A DNA stretch of 64,000 nt from Zopfochytrium polystomum (Eukaryota; Chytridiomycota; Chytridiomycetes; Chytridiales; Chytridiaceae): the NCBI GenBank assembly GCA_025765615.1, contig JAIVFJ010000023.1, forward strand, positions 62,001-126,000. Reading direction: 5' to 3'. The notes under the pieces are model-generated. The model did not search any database. It was not told the origin of the DNA and saw only the letters and a program-made list of their open reading frames with translations. Of this stretch, positions 32,301 through 42,035 are shown in pieces (position 1 is the first letter of the stretch; each line of letters begins with the position of its first letter). Both the position numbers and the translations under genes were made by a program.

Positions 32301-34573
32301 CAGAGGAACGAAAACGACATTGGGAATTGACACGCATGCAAACGTAAGAAGAGGGGAGGTGAATACATTCCCAGGAGGCAATGAGGCCAGCAACAGGGAC
32401 GCTGTCAAAAGCTTTCTTAATGTCGTTGAGGAGAAGGTATAAGGGCTGTTTAGTGGAGTGGGCAAGGTCAAGGGCGTAGCATACGAGGTGAAGAGGTGGG
32501 TCAGGAGAAGAGCCAGGTAGGGCAGAGAAGTTGCGACCAAGGAGTACATTGTGAGAAGAGAGGATGGAAGAGATACGAGAAAGACGGATGGATTGAACAA
32601 CTTTGGCAGCAAGTTCACAGAGGCTGATTGGATGGAGGTTAGTGATGTCATCACCCCACGCAGCTTTCTTGGGTATGGGGAAGATGGAGGAAGATGCCCA
32701 AGAGTCCCGGATGTCAAGGAAGAGAAAAGAGCGAATGATGAGGGAGGAGAAGAATGCAAGAGCATCAGGACCAGCTGCGAGGAGAAGCTCTCTGGAGATT
32801 TGGGAGGGGCCTGGGGCTTTGTTTGAGGCAAGAGATGTGAGAGCGTTTTTGACGTCATTGGCAGAAGGGGGCAGCATAACCTTGGAGAAAAGATCTGGGG
32901 GGATGTGGGGATGGGGTTGCATCTCAGAGTGAAATGGAGAGGATGGTGGGAAGGGAGTGAGGGTACAAGGGCGAAACCAGTGTTCAACCTGTTGTTGGCA
33001 GATACCAGGGACAAGGTCAGGATCGTGGGTGATTGAGGGACCTTCGGCAGTAGTATAGCGAATGTGGTCGATGCTAGAGTTGCTGCGTGTGCGGTTGAGG
33101 ATGTTGTTGAGGACAGTCTTTATCTTGCCAGAAGAGAAAAGGTCGTGTCTATGTGTGAGAGCTGCGGCAATGTCCTCCATTTTGTGCTTTTCTGCTGCCT
33201 GGCATTGGGCACGGTAGATGGCCTGGCAATGGCGGTTGAGGGCGGGGAGTAAAATGTCACGATAGTCAGTTGTGTCAAAGAAGCGGGCTTTGTACTGAGA
33301 GTGGATGTGGGACAAGAAGGAGTAAGACTGATCTGCGCCCCACTCAGATGGGGTCAAAGGAATGGAAGGGAAGATGTTAGCCAGATCATGCGCAGGGTCT
33401 TTGGCAAGTGCCCCCACAGTTTCTCCACTTTCCAACGTGCAACAAGGAATGGTTTGGCACGGCAATCTGTCTTTGGTGCTACTGAGGAGGTTCCCTTGTG
33501 AGGAAGGAACTTTTTGCCAAGCCGAAGCAGCAACTCGTGAAATGATGTGGAGAGTGTGTCAAGGTGGCTGACAAGGAGTGATGCACGTTCTGGGGAGGTG
33601 TATTGAAAGGGTAGGGATGGAGAATGGAGGAACTCAAGCTCAGAGGGGAGAAGAATGCTGTCCAAGGCTGCAAGGGCTGCTGAGAGGGGGGCAAGCTCAA
33701 CTGAGACGGCTGATGTGTAATTGTCAAGTTGCTCCTCTGAAGCTTCCAGGGGTTTGATGACCTGCTGGCGCAGAGGGGAGAAGGGAAAAGTGTGGAATGG
33801 GGAGGAAGCAAGAATTATGTTGAAGGGGAGGTGGTCTGAAGTGTCAGTGAGATGGGGCTCTTCAAGTGGAGAAGAAATGTTAGCTTCAGTGACGTAGTCA
33901 AGAGCAGGTGGTGAGAGCCAAATGCTGTCCAAACGAGAGGAGTAGGAGCCAGCAGTGTGTGTGTAAGAGGGTAAGTCTGGGTGCAGGTGTCGAAAGGAAT
34001 CAACAAAGCCTTTCAGGGAGAGGGTGGGGAGGAACCCGTGGCGGGAAGTAGGTGTGGGGGCTCTGGTGGAGTGGTCAAGGGGGTCAGTGATGGCATTCCA
34101 GTCACCAAACCAGTAGGCTTGGTGGGGTGAGGTGGAGTCAGATGAGGCAAGAGAGTTGCACCATTTTTGCAAGTCAGGGAGTTCCTCAGCAGGCCAGTAA
34201 ATATTTCACAGGAGGATGGAGCGTTGAGCAAAAGATAAGGTGAGGGCAATGGCACGAGTTCCAAAGTGGGAGATGTCAGTGATGTGTGGTGCCAGGGAAG
34301 ATGAAATGATGAAACCAACGCCAGTGTGACGGGAGGGGTGGAGGATATGAAGAAACCTTTGTAATTCCTAGTGATGTGACGAATGGAGTGGGCGGCCTCT
34401 GTGTCAGAGCAGCCAGTTTCTTGAATGGCAAGGATGGTGGTTTTGGTGTGATCGAGCCAGTGGAAGATAGATGCAGCCTTGGTGGGGAAGGCACAACGGA
34501 TGTTCCAAGTCGCAAAGTGAGGGAGGGGTGGTGGTGTTGGGGGTGGTGTGCAGGAGACAGGGCTAGTTGACAT
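29379..34573 (-). pseudogene. LINE ORF2: apurinic-type endonuclease, reverse transcriptase, RNase H (multiple frameshifts)
   Basis: Read from 34573 downward. The endonuclease starts with HFATWNIRCAF and LAIQETG, then after a frameshift FGDWNAI, RLDSIWLSP and DTSDHLP (the exonuclease-endonuclease-phosphatase signature). RT spans about 33465-31867 with IFPIPKKAAWGDD, LLLNDIKKAFDSV (catalytic Asp), TMIQQGSLEGPLDW and FALVDDTNTL (catalytic VDD pair). Further segments in other frames follow. RNase H shows TFDTDGS, STTAEIAALLAAL and WVRGHNGDAG in different frames. The C-terminus has LCRRCHHALETTEHVWQC, a typical LINE zinc motif. At least four frame changes make it inactive. Confidence 0.85.
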
Positions 34574-34707
34574 AGTAGACTAAGGGGTGCAGGAAGTCCT
34601 GCTAATAATGTCTCTGTTTTTTTTTTTTTTGTTTTTTTTTTTTTGAAGAAATAAGAGTGATATCAATAGCAAAGGGGCTTTCACAAAAGAATGAATAAGA
34701 ATATTGG

Positions 34708-36230
34708 TCAAGTTGAGGCAGTGTTCCTGGTTTTTGAGGCAGTTTTTTGGGCAGGTTTGGCCGCAGGTTTAGGGGCAGGTTTGGGGGCAGGTTTGGGGGC
34801 AGTTCTGTTGGGAGGAGTTGAAAAGGAACTGGAGCTTGAGTGTGTGGTGACAGCTGATTGAGCTGGGACAGTAGTAGTAGAAGAAGGTTCAGCGGAGGAA
34901 CAGTTGTCAAGGTCCTCATCAATCGGGTCATGGTATTTCAACCATTCTTCAATCGTCTGGAGGCGAGAGCTGAGGAGCTGGGTGGTTGTGTCCAGTGTGG
35001 TGAGGCGGCTGTCCAATTGTGCAGTGAGTGGCTCCAGTGTGGTGACTCGCTGATTTAGGTTGTGGATGGCGCCAGCATGGTTTTTGAGTGAAGTATCCAC
35101 GTTGGCTGCAGCAGCTGCAAGTCTCTGAATGTCGTGGTCCACCTTTCCTAAGCCATGTTCCAGTGCTGCAGGGATTGGCTCAAGTTGAGTAAGCTGAGTG
35201 GTGAGTTTTTGGATGTCAGTGCGTACTGAGGTCTGATGCTCTTTCAGCTCTGTGCGCAAGGAGGTCTGTTGTGCGTGAAGCTGTTGCTGGATGTTTTCAA
35301 GGACCTTCAAGATTGACTGCAGCTCTGGCTGGAGGAGGGACAGAAGAGGGGGCAGGCAGACAGGTGGGGGAGTTGTGGTGTCAGGAGGGGCCTGAGCTGT
35401 CTGGCTGTTGTCTTTGGAATCTGCTGAAGTGGCTTGGTTAAGGAGTGAGCCAGAGGGGCGGTCAGTTTTGCAAGATTGAGAGGTATGGTTGGAGTTTCCA
35501 CAACGGCGACAGCAGGGGAAGGGAGTGAATCTTCCTTTTGGAGTGGGTGAAATGGGAGGGCACGGCCATTGAAGACAACTGATTGGTTAGTTTTTTGCAA
35601 CATCAATGCACTGGTTGTAAAAACAAAATGGGCAGACAACGAAAGGCCAGCGGTGCCTTTTCCTGAGTTGAAGAAACCTGGAATGCGAACTGACGTGCAC
35701 CCAAACTCATATTGGATGGCCTCAAGGTCATAGATACTTGTGGAGCAATGAATGTTATAAAGGACAGCTGTGCGTTGCTTTTCGTCACTGATTCGCCGCT
35801 GGTTTTCTGCAGAAGGTTCCAGTGGTCGAATTGTGACACCCGCACCCATAATAGTTATGAACTGAGGGGGATTGTGAGGAGGGCCGTCAAAAAGAACTGT
35901 GCCAGATGCGGAGGTGGAAAGCTGGTGGTGTGCAAAATGAATAGCCATTATGGAGCCACAGGAGGATAAAGCAGAGGTGATTGCATGACGCAGGGAGTCC
36001 TTCAGCTCATCAAAGTTTTTTCCAGTAGTTCCAGGAGCCAGGTGTTGGAGGATGAGTTGGTTGGCAGGTTCGTTGGTGAATTCTGTGGTGGCAGCTGGTA
36101 GTCGACAGGTGTAAGAAAATTTAAATGTGTGGGGATGTGTTCTGAAGACGGGCAGCCTGTTCGTCCAACAAAGGATGCAGAAGGCGGAGCGAGTAAGAAG
36201 TCTGGTCCTTTGAGAGCAAGGGCCTGCATG
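34708..36230 (-). pseudogene. LINE ORF1: zinc knuckle and coiled coil (one frameshift)
   Basis: The N-terminal part (about 36200-35560) is a globular region (RTHPHTFKFSYTCRLPAA, GFFNSGKGTAGLSLSAHFVF). A frameshift near 35530-35560 leads to a CCHC zinc knuckle CRRCGNSNHTSQSC (C-X2-C-X4-H-X4-C, about 35480-35520). Next comes a long heptad-like stretch rich in Gln, Leu and Thr (LKEHQTSVRTDIQKLTTQ) that should form a coiled coil. The C-terminus has a tandem APKP repeat (about 34740-34805). RNA binding plus oligomerisation is the known role of LINE ORF1 proteins; the exact start is uncertain. Confidence 0.7.
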
Positions 36231-36259
36231 TGGCAGATGGATATACTTCTCTGCCACAA

Positions 36260-37260
36260 GAACGGATCTTAAAGTGGCATTGACTTGCTCTGCATTGGAT
36301 TTATCATTCCTTCCTCTTCCACCTGATCTATCCTTTTCCCGAATCCTGCTAAAACACTGCTCAACAGGGTTTGTTCCCAAGCTCCATGTGTTCAAGATTG
36401 GATGAGCTACAGTTTTTCTTGCAATAGCTTTCAATGTTACATTGTTGTTGATTGGAATCTGCTGCAGATTTCGGAATAGTGCTATCAATGCAGTTGCATT
36501 CATAAGAACGCCCCAAACAACTTCACTGTTAAGTCCTGAAAAGTGAGACTTTGTAGCAGTATGAACTTGAGATAGCTCTTAGCCTAACTTGCTCATGAAG
36601 TAGTCAATAATCAACTGGCATTTGGCCATACAGTCGTCATCTGAAAGTCCACGAGTATCAAAAGCATCGTAGAACCCTCTGATCACACTAGCAAACTCTG
36701 CCTCCTTTACAAAACCAAGTTGTCGAAGTTTGTTCTCCACCTTTTCTGAAAAAGCAAGTCTCAATTGCTCGACGTCCATGGCGTCACATTTCCACCAGGC
36801 TTTTGGCAAAAGAGTCTCACCATCAGCAGAATCTGTCACTCTCTGCCATGCAGATGGATCCAATCCAACAAATTTGCACTCCAGCTTCAGAACCTTCCTC
36901 ATAAGCCTTTTGCATGCAAGATGAGACATGTCTTCAAAAAATGTGAGTAAGTGACGGCCTGTTAAATCAAAACAGTTTTTCAAAGGAATGTGTATCGCTT
37001 TTTGGATATCTTGCTGTGGAAATTTCTCAACTTCAATCTCAGTGGCTTTTGCATCCAGGAAATCATTTCTCAAGTCGTTCCACACTTCAGGCATTTTGAC
37101 AAGCTGTCCCAAAATTTGTGGAATGTTCATAAAATGAATAAGCATTGAATAATCTGTAAGGTGAGATATCCGCCTTCTAAAACCGATGCTGGAGTTTGCT
37201 CTCTGGCTTATTTCTGCAGGCACTGATGCTAGGATGGACTTAGCAAAGGAGGCTTGTTGC
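36260..37260 (-). pseudogene. DNA-transposase-like remnant (P-element/THAP9-like C-terminus)
   Basis: Two minus-strand open stretches, separated by one or more stops near 36580: an N-terminal piece (37223 to 36579) with conserved-looking helices (NCFDLTGRHLLTFFEDMSHL), and a C-terminal piece with ILNTWSLGTNPVEQCFSRIR followed by SGGRGRNDKSNAEQVNATLR. The latter resembles the Ser/His-acidic ... FF-x-IR ... GG ... N pattern near the end of P-element/THAP9 transposases. The LINE ORF1 frame runs straight on from it, so the boundary near 36240 is approximate. No terminal inverted repeats were found. The family assignment is tentative. Confidence 0.4.
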
Positions 37261-37319
37261 GTAGTCTCTTGCCTTCACATGCTGCCCTACAGCCCACTTT
37301 TTCACCATCCAGTCTGCTT

Positions 37320-37769
37320 GCGCTCAGCCCAGGATGGTACTCAGCCCTGGTTGGTACTCAGCCCTGGGTGATACCCAGCCGTGGGTGGTACTCAGCCCTG
37401 AATGGGTACTAAGCCCAGGCTGGGGGTTGGTGCTCAGCCTGCTTTATCTCATTTCTGTGGCCTGCTCTGTGCAGCCCACTGCTCCCTCTGTTTTCTGATG
37501 GCTCCAACCTGCAGGAGAAAAAAAGGAGCAACCTCTCACAGAGATCAAACAAGGAATCCAACCCCCTCCTTGCTGCTTTGACAGAATCCAGTGCAAAACA
37601 AGCCAATCTCTCTTCCTCCATTTGCTCTTTCTTCCCTCTCTGCCCACTCACTCCTCTCTCCTCTCTCCATCCCTTCACTTCTCTCCCTTTTCCATCATCA
37701 CTGCTCTCTCTCTCTCTCTTCCTCTCCACACACACCAAGTCCCTCCAGTCCTGGGTGGGATTTCATCAA
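37320..37769 (+). repeat. Partial Copia-A LTR (3' half), TATA lost
   Basis: Matches the last 450 bp of the Copia-A LTRs from the CTCAGCCC minisatellite to the terminal GGGTGGGATTTCATCA. The 5' part is absent. The TATA box equivalent is mutated (GAGAAAAAAAG near 37515-37525). It interrupts the transposase-like remnant, whose possible upstream part follows on the other side. Confidence 0.8.
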
Positions 37770-37996
37770 GAGCATTCTCATCAAATCCAGAACCTCGGAG
37801 TGCGTCAATCGACTTCCTACTCTTGCGAGAGCTTGAATACAAATTGATGAACTTTGACAAAATAACTTCAGAAAAAAGTTATGCTGTAGCTTGTCCACAC
37901 AGATTTTTGAGCGTATACATCTTCATTTGCGAACACACAAAGTGGTACTGGAATCGATTCAAATTAAGATACCCTGAAGAGATTGCCTTCACAAGA
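37770..37996 (-). other. Possible upstream part of the transposase-like remnant
   Basis: A mostly open minus-strand frame (LSKFINLYSSSRKSRKSIDA and YLNLNRFQYHFVCSQMKMYT) lies between two LTR fragments, with one in-frame stop. It could be a continuation of the transposase-like sequence before the LTR-A insertion. No family is recognised. Confidence 0.25.
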
Positions 37997-38377
37997 GGCA
38001 CAAGACGGACCTGGACCTATTGTGACTGTCAGTTATTGTTCTCACAATGCCCATGGGAGAGCGAGCCACTGTCAATGCAGACCTGGGCACTGGCTTGCGC
38101 TGTTGACAAATACTCTGAGTATTTAGTGGAACGGAAACCTGGTGTCAACAGTGTTCCTCCTCCTCTGCTCAAGCAGATAATATAGAAGAGGTTTTTACCC
38201 AGTGCTGGTCACGCTTGCCTAGCAACTATTACAGTGTGCATATCATCATTATGTATCAATAATTCATAATAGAGTTTTTTCTCTTTCTCTTCAAGTTGGG
38301 GAGAAGGACCACCCACAAACACACATCTCCACTTCATTCACTCCTTGCACTCACTCACTCAGAGTAGACTGTTTACA
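37997..38377 (+). repeat. LTR-B (Copia-B LTR), truncated at its start
   Basis: The longest LTR-B copy in the window. It runs from GGCACAAGACGGACC to the terminal CTGTTTACA and matches 12108-12465 in reverse, so it defines the LTR end. It is followed directly by Copia-B pol on the opposite strand. Confidence 0.72.
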
Positions 38378-39448
38378 GCCCCCATAGGATGCATCAGCGT
38401 ATGCAGCTGGTTCAAGGGTGTCGTTTGTGAAGAGCCATAGCGGCTTGTGGCTTTGCCTGTAGAATAATCCGTAGTCCCAGGTGCCTCTGAGGTAACAAAG
38501 CAGGCAGTGGAGTGCATTGCGATGGCACTGGCGTGGTTTCAGTTGGAACTGGGAGAGCACATTTGTTGCAAATGCGATATCTGGTTGAGTTTGTGTTGCA
38601 AGGCATTGAATTTTCATGAGTGTGGATTGATACCAGCTTGATTTCCTCTCGCTGAGTTCGATTAACGTTTTGTCATGCATAAAGGTGATAGACATTGGAG
38701 TTGATGCAATATCCAGGTCATCCCAAATTTTCTCTTCAGTGAGAATTGTCCTGGTGTATTTGTCTAGGCCGATCCAAATGCGTTCGGTGTTGTGCTCCAG
38801 GTGAATGCAAATTACTTGGCTGACAGTAGTTTCCTTGAGAGACATGCTGTACTCAGCATGAAAAGTGTCCTCAATTTTTGTGACAAGAGCTGGGGTGTTG
38901 GCCATGACATTGATGTCGTCGACAAAGACAAAGATGATCTCAAATGTTTGCTGCTGAGGGACTACTTGAACGAAGAGGCAGGGCTCGGCAAGAGATTGGT
39001 TAAAACCAAGTTCCTCGACAATGAACTTGCGAAGGGTCAGGAATCAGTTGCGCCCAGATTGATGGAGTCCATAGATGCTCTTGAGGAGTTTGCAGAATAG
39101 TTTCTTTCCATCTGGAGTGAATTGCTTGTGGCCTTTTGGTGGGTGCATGTAGATGTCTTCTTTGAGGAAAGCGTACAGGTAGGCCTATGTTGACATCCAT
39201 GCTGTGGTACTCGAGGTCAAAAGCAAGGCTGATTGCAAGGTATAGTCGCAAGAGATGGCGAGTGATTGTTCGATTTGCAAGTAGCTTGCAAAGTCCAGTT
39301 GGTGCATCTTTGATGTTGACAATGACAGATGGTGGAAGTTGTGATTCAATGACAGCTTCTTGTTCAGTGTTGATGGATGCTGCTATGCAGTCTGCCGTTG
39401 GAGCTAGGCTCTCTTCAGGTTTGTCTTCATCTTCACCATGGACAACAG
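38378..39448 (-). pseudogene. Copia-B pol remnant (RT to RNase H start)
   Basis: Minus-strand Copia reverse transcriptase: VIVNIKDAPTGLCKLLANR, LYLAISLAFDLEYHSMDVN, then after a frameshift LKEDIYMHPPKGHKQFTPDG and FCKLLKSIYGLHQSGRN with an in-frame stop. The catalytic motif reads FVFVDDINVMANT (near 38920). The thumb follows, then QPDIAFATNVLSQFQLKP. RNase H starts with AAYADASYGG and is cut at 38378 by LTR-B. At least two frame disruptions are present. Upstream (right) it continues across the nested solo LTRs into 40067-40330. Confidence 0.85.
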
Positions 39449-40066
39449 TGTCAGGAACAGGGCAGGACAGGACAAGGCAGACATGGAACTTGTTATGAAT
39501 CACCCTCTGGAAACCTCTGGAACCTTCTGGAACATTCCTTCATGGAACCTTGTGGAACCTTCTGGAACCTTCGTTGCTTTCCTGACTTGTCTTGTTGTCA
39601 TTGGTATCATTGGTATCATTGTATTACTAATTGCTCTTTCTGGAACTTTCTTTGAGTCTTGACAAGGAAGACTCTCAAAAGGTAAAAAAGGGATGGGGGA
39701 CCTGTCCCATCGCTCAAGTGAATTATTGTTTCCAATACAATCATCACTCCTCTCAGTTCCTTGTCTGCCTTGTCCGGTCCTGCTCTGTTCCTGACAGAAC
39801 TGAGAGGATTGATGATTGTATTGGAAACAATAATTCACTTGAGGGATGGGACAGGTCCCCCATCCCCCTTTTATACCTTTGAGAGTCTTCCTTGTCAAGA
39901 CTCAAAGTAAGTTCCAGAAAGGGCAATTAGTAATACAATGATACCAATGGTACCAATGACAACAAGACAAGTCACAAAAGCAAAGAAGCTTCCGGAAGGT
40001 TCCACAAGGTTCCATGAAGGAATGTTCTAGAAGGTTCCAGAGGTTTCGAGAGGGTGATTCATGACA
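39449..40066 (-). repeat. Solo LTR-D (outer), interrupted by a second solo LTR-D
   Basis: On the minus strand it starts TGTCATGAATCACCC at 40066 and ends GTTCCTGACA at 39449. Removing the inner insertion (39491-39796) and one duplication leaves about 307 bp. The target duplication AACAG is seen at 39444-39448 and 40067-40071. The TATA box TATAAAA (39869-39875, minus) is intact. The host sequence is Copia-B pol; the unoccupied site is visible at about 28460-28475. Confidence 0.92.
39491..39796 (+). repeat. Solo LTR-D (inner), inserted in the outer LTR-D in opposite orientation
   Basis: A 306-bp LTR from TGTTATGAATC to TTCCTGACA with the 5-bp target duplication GAACT at 39486-39490 and 39797-39801. 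It is closely similar to the outer LTR, so the two form a long imperfect palindrome. Its TATA equivalent reads GGTAAAAAAGGG (39681-39692), a likely loss of the box. Confidence 0.93.
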
Positions 40067-41389
40067 AACAGCAAATGTGTCAGGGTTCCAACCATAGTTG
40101 TCGTCGTCCTCATTGCCTTCCATATCTTGGGGAAGAGTTGAAGGTTGATCTGAGGTGTTTGTTGATGATGATGGCAGCTTACCCCTTCCCCCCCCCCCCC
40201 CGCCTGGTGCAGTTGCTTGCGAGTACGAGAGGAGAAAGCACCGTCAGGAGGAGAGTTGAATAATTGACGGCAAGAGTCAAGTGGTGGCTCAACAGGCTTG
40301 AAAGAAGGAGAGTCGTCAGTTTCAGGAAATTTCGTAAAATCATCAGAGAGAGAAGTTAAGAATCAGAATTAAGAAATTGAAGCTTAGCGTCACTGCAGAC
40401 AAGGCCAGGAAAGACATGCTCATGCAAGTTATAGTGGCGTGTCTGAAGAATGGTCCGTGCAGCAAAGTCGTTGAATTCTGTCAGTGTCTTGCCAGTGAAC
40501 ACGCCAACAAACAAGTTTAGGTTGGACAACAATGCGTTGCATGTGGTGATGATCCTGTTGCAGGAGAAAACCAGTAGCTGGAAAAATTTGGTTGAGTTGC
40601 TCGACAGTGCAGTGGTGACAAATAGTGACCCTAGGAGTTGTTTGATGCTGTACTTGATGGAGAAATGGTCCAGGATAGAAGATGTGTGTTGCACACAATG
40701 CTTGTTGCAAGCTGATTGATGCACGATTAATTCTGAAACCGGAATAGCAGGTTGGCACTGTTGAATAGCAATTGTGTGCCAAATTTCAGGCCAATAATCA
40801 AAGTTTTGGTGGTGTTTTCCCTTGGGGAGTGTTGGAGAACGAAATAGAGAGAACTAAGAGCAATTTGTTGTGCTGCTGGGGTGGCTTGTCTCACAAGAAA
40901 GGACAAAATGGTGGTTGGAGGTAGTGGTAGTCTGACTTTTGGACCCCCTTATCAAAATCTCTTGTAGCTCCTGCTGTAGGCCTCGTAGCCAGAAGCACTT
41001 AAAACCAATCGAAAGAGCGGAAGCAGGCAAATACAGTTGTGTAAGGGCGTCCTCTGATCGCTTCTCCCTGTTGAGACAATGTCATGCAAAGTTGAGGAAG
41101 CATTTTCAACTTTCAACGCCAATCAAATTCTGTAGGACAATGTGGAGAGCTCTGTGACAGCTTATTGGAAAGAGAAGAATCAGAGCTTTCAAATGCACTA
41201 TATCAAGCTCAGATTGAATGACTGAGTCGGCCAGGAGAGGGCGTCGAAAATTTTGGGCCTCCCAAACGAAATGGTTTCTAAAGTTGAGCTATGCTGATTC
41301 TGTTTGTTGGAAGTGGTAGAGAGTGTTTTTCCAAGCTAGAATCTGTGGTTGATGCAGCCAGATAGCTGGCACGCTGATGTGTAAACATT
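40067..41389 (-). mobile_element. Copia-B copy: leader, gag start, integrase end and RT linker (deleted)
   Basis: From right to left on the minus strand: leader (41389 to about 40800), gag start (40782 to about 40460, similar to the N-terminal part of the gag at 11511), then a jump to an integrase-end-like HYNLHEHVFPGLVCSDAK (compare HENVFPGIV in Copia-A). Next is the linker DDFTKFPETDDSPSFKPVEP and NEDDDNYGWNPDTFAV, which leads through the nested LTRs into RT. The deletion breakpoint differs from the copy at 27421-28673. A run of C (40189-40201) lies in the linker. Confidence 0.75.
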
Positions 41390-41554
41390 CTACTCTGAGT
41401 GAGTGAGTGGAAGGAGTGAATGAAGTGGAGATGTGTGTTTGTGGGTGGTCCTTCCCCCCAACTTGGAGAGAAAGAGAAAAAACTCTATTATGAATTATTG
41501 ATACATAATGATGATATGCACGTTGTAATAGTTGCTGGGCAAGTGTGACTGGCA
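41390..41554 (-). repeat. LTR-B 3' part, truncated; right edge of the transposon nest
   Basis: Matches the last ~165 bp of LTR-B and ends in the conserved TGTTTACA at 41390. Sequence to the right of about 41554 has no similarity to other repeats in the window. Confidence 0.7.
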
Positions 41555-42035
41555 AAGCTGGCGCCAAAACTCCCGGAACTCAATTTTCAACCAAATTTGT
41601 TCGAGTCGTGGACAAGTTGCTGGTGACAAAAAGGCCACAAACAGGCCACCACCTTGGAGCAACTTTTCTGAAGAGTTGCGGGCGATGCCAAGCACGCCAT
41701 CCCCCCAACTTGTTTTGTTTTTGTCCAACTTGTGCAGCGAGCTTGTGTCTTGTAGGATGAAAGTGCCGGATTGGCCGCCGGCATCTTGGTGGTTCAACCG
41801 GCATCTCACTTCTCCATTAATTTTCCAGCGAAAATCCAATTTATCGTGGCACGCACATTATAAACCCAAATATCCCATCTCCTATTTTGGAAGCTGAAGA
41901 GAACAATTTAAAACAACGGGGGCCAACTAAATTTTTTTGAAGAAGTCCTTCAACGAGTAAGCTGTGCAGAATTCCGCCCAATACTTCCAGTCGCTGAGGT
42001 CTGACACGCGGGTTGCCGATTGCCTTGTCGATCGG
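41555..42035. other. Intergenic region between transposons and sterol acyltransferase
   Basis: No gene recognised. Open frames on both strands overlap each other and lack family features. Confidence 0.35.

Larger units (their letters stand above)
28674..36240 (-). mobile_element. LINE retrotransposon, ORF1 plus endonuclease-RT-RNase H ORF2, near full length but decayed
   Basis: About 7.5 kb on the minus strand, ending in a poly-A tail (poly-T 28674-28686 on plus). It has ORF1 (34708 to about 36230) and ORF2 (29379-34573). The layout endonuclease - RT - RNase H - CCHC-like C-terminus is that of I/Tad-type LINEs. A 3' UTR of about 690 bp (28687-29378) ends in the sequence shared with the SINE at 13.46 kb. 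Target duplications were not found: the 3' side lies in Copia-B pol and the 5' side in a transposase-like remnant, so the 5' junction is rearranged or my boundary is off. A T-rich run at 34617-34645 separates the ORFs. Confidence 0.82.
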
